From: Klebsiella pneumoniae
GTDB taxonomy: Bacteria > Verrucomicrobiota > Verrucomicrobiia > Limisphaerales > SXTU01
Reading direction: 5' to 3'
DNA length: 64,000 nucleotides
Assembly: GCA_943330855.2 (NCBI GenBank)
Contig: CALQJI020000008.1
Span: 33,257-97,256, forward strand
In this document: positions 42,447-51,208 of the stretch, piece after piece
How positions within the stretch are numbered: the first letter of the stretch is position 1
Layout of the letters: each line of letters starts with the position of its first letter
Program-made: the position numbers and the translations under genes
The notes under the pieces: model-generated
What the model was told of the DNA's origin: nothing
Databases searched by the model: none
Seen by the model: the letters and a program-made list of their open reading frames with translations, nothing else

Positions 42447-44936
42447 ATGGCCCTCAAGAAATCCGAACTCTACTCCTCCCTCTGGTCCGGCTGCGACGAG
42501 CTGCGCGGCGGCATGGACGCCAGCCAATACAAGGACTACGTCCTCGTGCTGCTGTTCGTGAAATACGTCAGCGACAAATACGCGGGGCAGCCCTTCGCTC
42601 CCATCACCATCCCCGCCGGGGCCAGCTTCGCGGACATGGTCGCGCTCAAGGGCAAGCCCACCATCGGCGACGACATCAACAAGCGGATTCTCGGCCCGCT
42701 GGCCAATGCCAACAAGCTGTCCGACATGCCGGACTTCAACGACGCCACCAAGCTCGGCAGTGGCAAGGAAATGGTGGAACGCCTCACCAACCTCATCGCC
42801 ATCTTCGAGAACCCCGCCCTCGACTTCTCGCAGAACCGCGCCGACGGCGACGACATCCTCGGTGACGCCTACGAGTATCTCATGCGGCACTTCGCCACCG
42901 AGAGCGGCAAGAGCAAGGGCCAGTTCTACACCCCCGCCGAGGTCAGCCGCGTCATGGCGCAAATCCTCGGCATCCGCCACGCCAAGACCAACAGCAGCAC
43001 CACGGTCTACGACCCGACGTGCGGCTCCGGCTCCCTGCTCCTGAAGGTCGGGGATGCGGCGACGGCCAAAGTCACGCTCTACGGGCAGGAAAAGGACGCC
43101 TCCACTTCTGGCCTCGCCCGCATGAACATGATTCTGCACGACTACGCCACCGCGCTCGTCGTGCGTGAAAACACCCTTTCCACCCCGCTCTTCAAGGACG
43201 GCGACGCCCTCAAGACCTTCGACTACGTCGTCGCCAATCCACCCTTCAGTGACAAGCGCTGGAGCACCGGCCTTGACCCGGACAATGACCCCTTCGAGCG
43301 CTTCCGGCACTTCGGTGTGCCGCCCGCCAAGCAGGGCGACTACGCCTACCTGCTGCACATCCTCCGCTCGCTCAAGAGCACCGGCAAAGGCGCGTGCATT
43401 CTCCCGCACGGCGTCCTGTTTCGCGGCAACGCCGAGGCCGCCATCCGCAAGAACCTCATCCAGCGCGGCTTCATCAAGGCCATCATCGGCCTCCCGGCGA
43501 ACCTCTTTTACGGCACCGGCATCCCGGCGTGCATCATCGTGCTGGACAAGGCCGAGGCCGCTGCGCGCAAGGGCATCTTCATGCTGGATGCCTCCAAGGG
43601 CTTCATCAAAGACGGCCCGAAGAACCGCCTCCGCGACCAGGACATCCACAAAATCGTGGACACCTTCACGCGCCAGGCCGCGCTGCCCCGCTACTCCCGC
43701 ATGGTCTCGGTGGCGGAAATCAGCGACCCCAAGAACGACTTCAATCTCAACCTCCCACGCTACATTGACAGCACCGAGCCGGAGGACTTGCAGGACATTG
43801 ACGCCCACCTGCGCGGCGGCATCCCCGACCGCGACGTGGACGACCTCCAGCGCTACTGGGAGGTCTTTCCGGCTGTGCGCGCCACGCTGTTCAAGAAGGC
43901 CGACCGGCCCGGCTACACGCAGCTCAAGGTGCCCATCGGCGAGGTGAAGGCCGCCATCTTCAGCCACGCGGAGTTCACCACGTTCAATCAGTCCGTGACG
44001 AAGCTGTTCACCAAGTGGAAGTCGGCCAACACGCCGCGCCTGAAAGGTCTGGCCCAGGGCGGCAAGCCCAAGGCGCTCATCGAGACCATCGCCGAGGACT
44101 TGCTCGCCACCTTCGAGAAAGCCCCGCTGCTCGACGCCTACGACGTGTATCAGCACCTCATGGACTACTGGGCGGCGACCATGCAGGACGACGTGTATCT
44201 CATCGTCGGCGACGGCTGGCGCGACGCCGCCAAGCCCCGGCTCATCATCGAGGAAAAGGGCAGCAAGGCCAAGGAGCGGCCCGACTTCAACGTGGGCAAG
44301 CTCAAGTATCGCGCCGAGCTGGTGCCGACCACGCTGGTCATTGCCCGGTGGTTTGCCACCGAGCAGGCGGCCATCGAGAAGCTGGAGGCCGAGGCCGCCG
44401 CCGTCGCGCAGGCGATGGAGGAGCTGGCCGAGGAGCACGGCGGCGAGGACGGTGCCTTCTCCGAGTGCGAGAAGCTCAACCGGGCCGAGGTCAGCCGCCG
44501 CTTGAAGGAAGTGCTGGAGACGGAACCGGCGGGAGACGGCCAGACCCTCAAGGCGGCGGAGCAGCCGGTGCCCTACGCGTCCGGTGAAAAGACCGAGTCC
44601 GCCGTCCTGCTCGAATGGCTGAACCTGGACCACCGTGAGACCGAGCTGAACCGGAAGCTCAAGGCCGCGCAGGCCGCGCTCATGGAAAAGGTGGCGGCCA
44701 AGTATGCCAGGCTCACCGAGGACGAAATCAAGACGCTCGTGGTGGACGACAAGTGGCTGGCCACGATTGCCGCCGCCGTGCAAGGCGAGCTGGACCGCGT
44801 GTCCCAGACGCTCACCGGGCGCATCCGCCAACTGGCCGAGCGCTACGCCGCGCCGCTGCCGCAGCTCACCGGCGAGGTGGCGACGCTCGCCACCAGCGTG
44901 GACGGCCACTTGAAGAAGATGGGATACAAGCCATGA
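42447..44936 (+). CDS. hsdM: Type I restriction-modification DNA methyltransferase subunit
   Basis: 829 residues. The N-terminal HsdM helical domain (LYSSLWSGCDELRGGMDASQYKDYVLVLLFVKYVS) precedes the SAM-binding fold (QFYTPAEVSRVMAQIL, VYDPTCGSGSLLLKVG) and the catalytic NPPF (DYVVANPPFSD). The C-terminal 300 residues, with a coiled coil (AAIEKLEAEAAAVAQAMEELAEEHGGEDG), go beyond the classic length, as in many bacterial M subunits of this subfamily. It makes N6-methyladenine at the site chosen by HsdS and is required for cleavage with HsdR. First gene of a seven-gene operon. Confidence 0.96.
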   Translation: MALKKSELYSSLWSGCDELRGGMDASQYKDYVLVLLFVKYVSDKYAGQPFAPITIPAGASFADMVALKGKPTIGDDINKRILGPLANANKLSDMPDFNDATKLGSGKEMVERLTNLIAIFENPALDFSQNRADGDDILGDAYEYLMRHFATESGKSKGQFYTPAEVSRVMAQILGIRHAKTNSSTTVYDPTCGSGSLLLKVGDAATAKVTLYGQEKDASTSGLARMNMILHDYATALVVRENTLSTPLFKDGDALKTFDYVVANPPFSDKRWSTGLDPDNDPFERFRHFGVPPAKQGDYAYLLHILRSLKSTGKGACILPHGVLFRGNAEAAIRKNLIQRGFIKAIIGLPANLFYGTGIPACIIVLDKAEAAARKGIFMLDASKGFIKDGPKNRLRDQDIHKIVDTFTRQAALPRYSRMVSVAEISDPKNDFNLNLPRYIDSTEPEDLQDIDAHLRGGIPDRDVDDLQRYWEVFPAVRATLFKKADRPGYTQLKVPIGEVKAAIFSHAEFTTFNQSVTKLFTKWKSANTPRLKGLAQGGKPKALIETIAEDLLATFEKAPLLDAYDVYQHLMDYWAATMQDDVYLIVGDGWRDAAKPRLIIEEKGSKAKERPDFNVGKLKYRAELVPTTLVIARWFATEQAAIEKLEAEAAAVAQAMEELAEEHGGEDGAFSECEKLNRAEVSRRLKEVLETEPAGDGQTLKAAEQPVPYASGEKTESAVLLEWLNLDHRETELNRKLKAAQAALMEKVAAKYARLTEDEIKTLVVDDKWLATIAAAVQGELDRVSQTLTGRIRQLAERYAAPLPQLTGEVATLATSVDGHLKKMGYKP

Positions 44937-45148
44937 CACCAAAACAAAGACAACAGGGCGTGTTTCACGCGCCATTGAAGCCGAAGGACACCGCTACGCA
45001 GACCGAGGGCTGTCGCCACACCAATCCTGACATCTGTGCGAGCCATTCGCTGCCGAAAGTCTGCGCGTTCGTGCGCGCTGATGGGATGTGCCTGAAGCCG
45101 CCCGCTTCGTGGCCAAAGCAGTTCAAGCGTCTCCAAGACTCTGCTTAG
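44933..45148 (+). CDS. Small Cys-rich protein between hsdM and hsdS
   Basis: 71 residues. The ATG overlaps the hsdM stop (ATGA at 44933-44936) and the frame ends 14 bases before hsdS. Four spaced cysteines and several His (CRHTNPDIC ... LPKVC ... ADGMC, then KPPASWPKQF) resemble a small zinc-binding fold. The exact coupling and the compact operon argue that it is real. It is not one of the known RM subunits; a specificity-modulating or anti-restriction-like role is speculation. Confidence 0.7.
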   Translation: MTPKQRQQGVFHAPLKPKDTATQTEGCRHTNPDICASHSLPKVCAFVRADGMCLKPPASWPKQFKRLQDSA

Positions 45149-45162
45149 GAGACGATGTGCTT

Positions 45163-46443
45163 ATGGATGTTCAACCCGGCTACAAACTGACGAAGGTCGG
45201 CGTGCTCCCCGATGAGTGGGAGGTCGTTCCAATGTCAGCCTTGTTGGCGAGGCCTATTCAGAACGGCGTGTTCAACAAACCATCCAGAAAGGGCAGAGGC
45301 TACAAACTGATCAATGTGATTGACCTCTACGGGCGCTTTCCAATCGACACCACGGACCTTGAGCGCTTTGACGCGGATCATGACGAGTTGTGTCGTTTCG
45401 GAGTAAAACACGGTGACTTGTTCTTTACGCGCTCGTCGCTGACGCCGGACGGAATCGCGCACTGCAATGTGTATCGAAGTGTAAAGGAAGATTCGGTTGT
45501 ATTTGACTGCCACATCATCCGCGTTTGTGCGAGCAGCGCAAAAGCAGATCCATTCTATCTGGCTCGATACTGCACCTCTCGCCCGGCAAGGCGCTATTTG
45601 GTGGCCAATGCGAAAACCACGACGATGACCACCATCGATCAGGCGGTCATCGCGGCCCTGCCAGTTGCATTACCGCCGCTTCCTGAACAGTGGGCCATTG
45701 CGGAGGCGTTGAGCGATGTGGATGCGCTGCTGGGCGGGCTGGACCGGCTCATCGCCAAAAGGCGCGACCTCAAACAGGCCGCCATGCAGCAGCTCCTCAC
45801 CGGCCAAACCCGTCTCCCCGGCTTCCACGGCGAGTGGGAGGTGAAGCGGCTAGGGGACTTGTTTGAGATAACGTCGAGCAAGCGCGTCTTCCAGAGCGAG
45901 TGGAAGTCCGAAGGAATTCCGTTTTACCGCGCAAGAGAGCTGGCCGTCCTGGGCGAAACGGGTCGAGTGGACAACGAACTGTTCGTCACCAAATCCTTGT
46001 ATGACTCATTCAGAACAGCTCACGGGGTTCCAGCAGTGGGCGACATGCTGGTCACTGGCGTTGGAACACTGGGCAAAGTTTACGTCGTCCCGGACGAGGA
46101 AGAGTTTTACTTCAAGGATGGAAACATCATCTGGTTCAAGATTCGCGGAGCAGTCTCCGCAGGGTTCCTTCGGCAGTTGTATTTGACCAAGGTGGTGATG
46201 AAACAGATTACCGATGGGTCGGCTGGCACAACCGTCGGCACTTACACGATTTCAGGTGCAAAAAAGACAGAGATTCCATTCCCACCTCTCCCCGAACAAA
46301 CCGCCATCGCCGCCGTGCTGACGGACATGGACGCGGAGCTGGCGGCGTTGGAGCAGCGCCGCGCCAAGACCCGCGCCCTCAAGCAGGGCATGATGCAGGA
46401 GCTGCTCACCGGCAGGACGCGGTTGCTGCAAGCTGCCGGATGA
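45163..46443 (+). CDS. hsdS: Type I restriction-modification specificity subunit
   Basis: 426 residues from the ATG at 45163. Two target-recognition domains are each followed by a conserved spacer helix: PLPEQWAIAEALSDVDALLGGLDRLIAKRRDLKQAAMQQLLTGQTRL and PLPEQTAIAAVLTDMDAELAALEQRRAKTRALKQGMMQELLTGRTRL. This internal repetition is the hallmark of HsdS. It dictates the bipartite DNA site of the complex. The first recognition domain is less GC-rich than its surroundings, as expected for a part that is exchanged by transfer. Confidence 0.95.
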   Translation: MDVQPGYKLTKVGVLPDEWEVVPMSALLARPIQNGVFNKPSRKGRGYKLINVIDLYGRFPIDTTDLERFDADHDELCRFGVKHGDLFFTRSSLTPDGIAHCNVYRSVKEDSVVFDCHIIRVCASSAKADPFYLARYCTSRPARRYLVANAKTTTMTTIDQAVIAALPVALPPLPEQWAIAEALSDVDALLGGLDRLIAKRRDLKQAAMQQLLTGQTRLPGFHGEWEVKRLGDLFEITSSKRVFQSEWKSEGIPFYRARELAVLGETGRVDNELFVTKSLYDSFRTAHGVPAVGDMLVTGVGTLGKVYVVPDEEEFYFKDGNIIWFKIRGAVSAGFLRQLYLTKVVMKQITDGSAGTTVGTYTISGAKKTEIPFPPLPEQTAIAAVLTDMDAELAALEQRRAKTRALKQGMMQELLTGRTRLLQAAG

Positions 46444-46471
46444 GGTTAGAGTCAGCCAAGAAAGGCCAGCC

Positions 46472-46699
46472 ATGCCCGACCAAGAAACTGAAATCCAAAA
46501 GCTCGAAAGCGAGTTCCCGCCGGTGTCCGGCCAGGCGTTTGCCGCAGCGCGGGAGCGGGTGCTGGCCTCTGGGCAGAGCGTGCTCCAATCCGAGGGCGGG
46601 TTCATCTACCGGGTCTTCCCTGACGGTCGGAAGGAGCTGGTGAAGGCGATTGAGCCGCGCACGCCCGTGACGCCGGGCAGCATCATCACCATCCGGTGA
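46472..46699 (+). CDS. Small hypothetical protein upstream of zeta-like kinase
   Basis: 75 residues, highly charged, with a helical N-terminus (DQETEIQKLESEFPPVSGQAFAAARERVLASG) and a short beta end (GGFIYRVFPDGRKELVKAIEPRTPV). It overlaps the following kinase gene by four bases (GTGA). Position and size are those of an antitoxin for the zeta-type toxin, though it does not look like the classic epsilon protein. Confidence 0.65.
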   Translation: MPDQETEIQKLESEFPPVSGQAFAAARERVLASGQSVLQSEGGFIYRVFPDGRKELVKAIEPRTPVTPGSIITIR

Positions 46700-47442
46700 G
46701 CACGAGCACGCCGAGGCTGCGGATGTTTGCCGGGCCGAACGGCTCCGGCAAAAGCGTGCTGAAATCGTATCTGCCGCCGGAGCTGCTGGGCGTGTATCTG
46801 AACCCGGACGAAATCGAGGCGGGCATCCGGCGCGACGGCGGGCTGGAGCTGCGGTCGTTCGGCGTGGAGACGACGGAGGCGGAGGTGCTGCCGGTGTTCA
46901 CCGGGTCGGAGTTCTTGCAGGCCGAAGGGCTGGCGGCGGCGGCGCAAGGCCTGCGTTGGGCCGGTGGCAGGCTGGATTTCACGGGCGTGATGGTGAACGC
47001 CTACTTCGCGTCGGTGGCGGTGGATTTCATCCGGCAGAAGCTGCTGGAGCAACGGATGACGTTCACGTTCGAGACGGTGATGTCGCACCCCGGCAAGGTG
47101 GCGCTGCTGGGCGAAGCCCAGCGCATGGGCTATCGGACCTATCTCTACTACGTGGCGACGGACGACCCGGAGATTAACGTCTCCCGCGTGCGCAACCGGG
47201 TGGGACTGGGCGGGCATCCGGTGCCGGAGGACAAAGTGGTGAGCCGCTACCACCGTTCGCTGGCGCTGCTGCGGGAGGCAATCCGACACACGAACCGCGC
47301 CTACATTTTCGACAACTCCACGGACAACGCCGACCGGGAGCAGACTTGGCTGGCGGAAATCACCGAGGGGCGGACGTTGGAGCTGAAGACGGACCGGATA
47401 CCTGCGTGGTTCCGGCGGGCGGTATTGGAGAAGATTGCATGA
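46696..47442 (+). CDS. Zeta-toxin-like P-loop kinase
   Basis: 248 residues from a GTG start. P-loop FAGPNGSGKSVLKSYLP, followed by LNPDEIEAGIRRDG and later FTFETVMSHPGKV, the zeta-toxin layout (Walker A, substrate-binding DEI and E-T-V-x-S-H motifs). Zeta toxins phosphorylate UDP-N-acetylglucosamine and similar sugars; related chromosomal kinases may have other substrates. Its ends overlap both neighbours (the 75-residue gene and hsdR), so it is part of the restriction operon. Confidence 0.85.
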   Translation: MSTSTPRLRMFAGPNGSGKSVLKSYLPPELLGVYLNPDEIEAGIRRDGGLELRSFGVETTEAEVLPVFTGSEFLQAEGLAAAAQGLRWAGGRLDFTGVMVNAYFASVAVDFIRQKLLEQRMTFTFETVMSHPGKVALLGEAQRMGYRTYLYYVATDDPEINVSRVRNRVGLGGHPVPEDKVVSRYHRSLALLREAIRHTNRAYIFDNSTDNADREQTWLAEITEGRTLELKTDRIPAWFRRAVLEKIA

Positions 47443-50400
47443 GCACCGTCGGCCAACCAGAACGCGCCACGCAGAACCGGGTCATCGCCCTGTTCCGCGA
47501 CGAACTCGACTACCGCTACCTCGGCGACTGGACCGACAGGCTGAACAACAGCAACATCGAGGAGGACCACCTCACGGCCTACCTGACGAAGTGCGGCTAC
47601 AGCCCGGCGCACATTGACAAAGCACTCTACGAGCTGCGCACCGAGGCCACCAATCCCAACCGCAGTCTTTACGACAACAACCGGAAGGTTTACAGCCTGC
47701 TCCGCTACGGCGTGCCGGTGAAGATTGAGGCGGGCAAGGTCACGGAGACGGTGAAGCTCATCAACTGGGACCAGCCGGAGGAAAATGATTTTGCGATTGC
47801 GGAGGAGGTCACGCTGCGCGGCAACCACGAGCGTCGGCCCGACATGGTGCTTTACGTCAACGGCCTCGGCCTGGGCGTGGTCGAGTTGAAGAACAGCCGC
47901 GTCTCCATCGGCGATGGCATCCGGCAGAACCTCTCGAACCAGCAGCCGGAGTTCAACGCGTGGTTTTTCAGCACAGTGCAGTTCATCTTCGCGGGCAACG
48001 ACTCGGAGGGGCTGCAATACGGCACGGTCGGCACCGGGGAGAAGTTCTTCATGAAGTGGAAGGAGGGCGAGGCTGACGACAGCCGCTTCAAGCTCGACAA
48101 GTATCTGCTCAAGATGTGCCGCAAGGACCGGCTCATCGAGCTGATGCACGACTTCGTGCTCTTCGACGGCGGCGTGAAGAAGTTGCCCCGCGTCCACCAG
48201 TATTTTGGCATCAAGGCGGCGCAGCAGCACGTCAACGCCTACAAGGGCGGCATCATCTGGCACACGCAGGGCAGCGGCAAAAGCATCGTGATGGTGCTGC
48301 TGGCCCTGTGGATTCTGGAGAACAAGCCCAACGCCCGCGTGGTCATCGTCACCGACCGGGACGAGCTGGATAAACAGATTGAGCGCGTCTTCACCGACGC
48401 GGGCGAAACCATCAAGCGCACCAGCAGCGGACGTGACCTGATGGCGCAACTCGGCCAGGCCAAGCCACGCCTGCTCTGCTCGCTGGTGCACAAGTTCGGG
48501 CGCAAGGGCGTGGAGGACTTCGATGCGTTCATCAAGGAACTGGAGGCCCAGCCCTGCCAGACTGTGGGCGAGCTGTTCGTTTTTGTAGACGAGTGCCATC
48601 GCAGCCAGAGCGGCAAGCTGCATCGGACGATGAAGGCGCTGATGCCCAGCGCGGTGTTCATCGGCTTCACCGGCACGCCGCTGCTAAAGCAGGACAAGCA
48701 GACGAGCCTCGAAGTGTTCGGCGGCTACATCCACACCTACAAGTTCAGCGAAGGTGTCGAGGATGGCGTGGTGCTGGACCTCGTGTATGAGGCGCGGGAC
48801 ATCGAGCAGCGGCTGGGGTCGCAGGACAAGATTGACGCGTGGTTTGACGCGAAAACGAAGGGGCTGAATGACTGGCAGCGCGCCGCTCTGCGCGAACAGT
48901 GGGGCACGATGCAGAACGTGCTGAGTTCCCGCTCACGCATGGAGCGCGTGGTGCAGGACATCTTCTTTGACTTCGGGGTCAAGCCGCGCCTCTCGAACCA
49001 ACGGGGCAACGCCATCCTCGTGGCGTCGAGCATCTATGAGGCGTGCAAATACTTTGAGCTGTTCCAGAAGACTGCGTTCAAGGGCAAATGCGCGGTGGTG
49101 ACCTCCTACAATCCGCAGGCACAGGACGTGACGCTGGAGGAAACCGGCGCAAACACGGAGACGGACAAGCAGTTCCTTTACAACACCTACACCGCGCTGC
49201 TCCAAGGCGTGGCAGCACAGCCGGGCAAGACCAAGACCGAGACTTACGAGGACAACGCCAAGAAGCTGTTCAAGGAGCAGCCCGCCAGCATGAAGCTGCT
49301 CGTGGTTGTAGACAAACTGCTCACCGGCTTCGATGCGCCGAGCTGCACGTATCTCTACATCGACAAGTCCATGCAAGACCACGGACTCTTCCAGGCCATC
49401 TGCCGAACCAACCGGCTCGACGGTGAGGACAAGGAGTTTGGCTACATCGTGGACTACAAGGACCTGTTCACGAAGGTCGAGAACGCCATCGCTGTCTACA
49501 CCTCCGAGCTGGACAGCAGCGCGGACGAAGTCAGTTCGGAGATTCTGCTGCAAGACCGGTTGACCAAGGGCCGTGAGCGTCTGGACACCGCGCTGGAGGC
49601 CATCACGCTGCTCTGCGAACCGGTGCAGCCGCCCAAGGGTGAGCTGGAGCACATCCATCACTTCTGTGGCAACACTGAGGTGCCTGACGACCTGAAGGCG
49701 CATGAGCCGCAGCGCGTGGCGCTCTACAAGGCCGCCGCCGGGCTGGTGCGCGCCTACGCCAGCATCGCGGACGAACTGGTCGCTGCGGGCTACAGCGAGG
49801 CGGACATCGCGGGCATCAAGCGCGACCTCGACCGTCATCTCAAGCTGCGGGAGATCATCCGCAAGGCGAGCGGCGAGACGATTGACCTCAAGGCCTACGA
49901 GGCCGACATGCGGCACCTCATCGACACCTACATCGAGGCTGGTGCGCCGAGACGAATTTCTGACTTCGACAACATGGGTTTGCTGGAGCTGATCGTGAAA
50001 AGCGGCATCGCCGCCGCCATCAATAGCCTGCCGGACGGCATCAAGAGCAGCCAGGGTGCGGTGGCGGAGACCATTGCCAACAACGTCCGCAGCAAGATTC
50101 TCAAGGAGCACCTCAACGACCCGGCCTACTACGACAAGATGTCGGCGCTGCTGGACGAAATCATCGCCGACCTGCGCGCCAGGCGGATCGACTACGCCGA
50201 GTATCTCAAGCGCGTCGCCGAGCTGGCGAAGAGAGTCCAGGTCGGCATGGCGGATGACACGCCGGAACTGCTCAAGCAGAGTCCGGCCCTGCGCGCCCTC
50301 TACCACAATCTTGGTCAGAACGAGGCCCTGGCCATCCAGCTCGACGCGGCGGTGAAGCAGGCCCGACCCGACGGGTGGCGGGGCGTGCAGGCCCGCGAAA

Positions 50401-50492
50401 ATGTCATCAAGGCGGCGCTGCATGAAGTCCTGAAGGACGAGGCGGAGGTGGAGCGGATTTTCCTCATCATCAAGCAGCAGGGAGAATACTGA
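47439..50492 (+). CDS. hsdR: Type I restriction endonuclease subunit
   Basis: 1017 residues from the ATG at 47439. An N-terminal PD-(D/E)xK nuclease (RPDMVLYVNGLGLGVVELK, with D and ExK), then superfamily 2 motor motifs: Walker A HTQGSGKS (motif I), VDECHR (DEAD-type motif II), FTGTPLL (motif III) and LLVVVDKLLTGFDAPSC plus QAICRTNR (motifs V/VI). A C-terminal helical region binds the rest of the complex. It translocates DNA and cuts unmethylated DNA away from the recognition site. Start overlaps the zeta-like stop (ATGA). Confidence 0.97.
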   Translation: MSTVGQPERATQNRVIALFRDELDYRYLGDWTDRLNNSNIEEDHLTAYLTKCGYSPAHIDKALYELRTEATNPNRSLYDNNRKVYSLLRYGVPVKIEAGKVTETVKLINWDQPEENDFAIAEEVTLRGNHERRPDMVLYVNGLGLGVVELKNSRVSIGDGIRQNLSNQQPEFNAWFFSTVQFIFAGNDSEGLQYGTVGTGEKFFMKWKEGEADDSRFKLDKYLLKMCRKDRLIELMHDFVLFDGGVKKLPRVHQYFGIKAAQQHVNAYKGGIIWHTQGSGKSIVMVLLALWILENKPNARVVIVTDRDELDKQIERVFTDAGETIKRTSSGRDLMAQLGQAKPRLLCSLVHKFGRKGVEDFDAFIKELEAQPCQTVGELFVFVDECHRSQSGKLHRTMKALMPSAVFIGFTGTPLLKQDKQTSLEVFGGYIHTYKFSEGVEDGVVLDLVYEARDIEQRLGSQDKIDAWFDAKTKGLNDWQRAALREQWGTMQNVLSSRSRMERVVQDIFFDFGVKPRLSNQRGNAILVASSIYEACKYFELFQKTAFKGKCAVVTSYNPQAQDVTLEETGANTETDKQFLYNTYTALLQGVAAQPGKTKTETYEDNAKKLFKEQPASMKLLVVVDKLLTGFDAPSCTYLYIDKSMQDHGLFQAICRTNRLDGEDKEFGYIVDYKDLFTKVENAIAVYTSELDSSADEVSSEILLQDRLTKGRERLDTALEAITLLCEPVQPPKGELEHIHHFCGNTEVPDDLKAHEPQRVALYKAAAGLVRAYASIADELVAAGYSEADIAGIKRDLDRHLKLREIIRKASGETIDLKAYEADMRHLIDTYIEAGAPRRISDFDNMGLLELIVKSGIAAAINSLPDGIKSSQGAVAETIANNVRSKILKEHLNDPAYYDKMSALLDEIIADLRARRIDYAEYLKRVAELAKRVQVGMADDTPELLKQSPALRALYHNLGQNEALAIQLDAAVKQARPDGWRGVQARENVIKAALHEVLKDEAEVERIFLIIKQQGEY

Positions 50493-51208
50493 TGGGCACG
50501 CAGATCGAGCTGGGCGGGGTCGTGCTGGAGGTCATCAAGAAGGACATCAAGCACGTTCACCTGAGCGTCCATCCGCCCTCCGGCAGGGTGCGGATCGCCG
50601 CGCCGCTGCGCATGAATCCGGAAAGCATCCGGGTGTTCGCGGTGTCCAAGCTCGGCTGGATTCGCCAGCAGCAGCGCAAACTGAAGGACCAAGAGCGGGA
50701 AGCGCCCCGTGAGTATCTTGACCGCGAAAGCCACTACGTCTGGGGCAAGCGCTACCTGCTCAAAGTCATCCAAGCCGACGCAGCGCCGGAGGTTCAGCTC
50801 AAGCACAGCACGCTCCGCCTGAGCGTCCGCCCCGGCACCAACGCGAAGCGGAAGCAGGCGGTGCTGGAGGAGTGGTATCGAGAGCAGCTCAAGGCCGCCG
50901 TCCCGGCGCTAGTCAAAAAATGGGAACCGCTGATGGGCGTGAAGGTGGGGCGCTTCTTTGTGCAGCGCATGAAAACGAAGTGGGGCAGTTGCAGTCCCGG
51001 CACCCGCAGCCTCCGGCTCAACGCGGAGCTGGCCAAGAAGCCGCGTGAGTGCCTGGAATACATCGTGGTGCACGAGATGGTTCACCTGCTGGAACCCACG
51101 CACAACGAGCGCTTCGTCGCCCTGCTGGACCAGTTCATGCCCAAGTGGCAGTTCCAACGGGAGCTGCTCAACCGCCTGCCCGTGCGGCACGAGAAGTGGG
51201 GATATTGA
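50492..51208 (+). CDS. YgjP/DUF45-type zinc metallopeptidase
   Basis: 238 residues. YIVVHEMVHLLEPTHNERF has the HExxH motif with the downstream His, and MKTKWGSCSPGTRSLRLNAELAKKP is the typical YgjP WGSC block. The gene starts one base into the hsdR stop region (TGATG), so it is the last gene of the RM operon. Peptidases of this family are often found beside type I RM genes; the substrate is not known, and it might process the zeta/antitoxin pair or HsdR. Confidence 0.9.
   Translation: MGTQIELGGVVLEVIKKDIKHVHLSVHPPSGRVRIAAPLRMNPESIRVFAVSKLGWIRQQQRKLKDQEREAPREYLDRESHYVWGKRYLLKVIQADAAPEVQLKHSTLRLSVRPGTNAKRKQAVLEEWYREQLKAAVPALVKKWEPLMGVKVGRFFVQRMKTKWGSCSPGTRSLRLNAELAKKPRECLEYIVVHEMVHLLEPTHNERFVALLDQFMPKWQFQRELLNRLPVRHEKWGY

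Noticed and set aside
48581..48592. TTTTGTAGACGA within hsdR
   Set aside because: Similar to the TTGT-AG-ACAA element but explained by codons for FVDE in motif II; not treated as an operator.
49306..49315. TTGTAGACAA within hsdR
   Set aside because: Encodes VDK in a conserved helicase motif; kept only as a caution against over-reading the repeat family.
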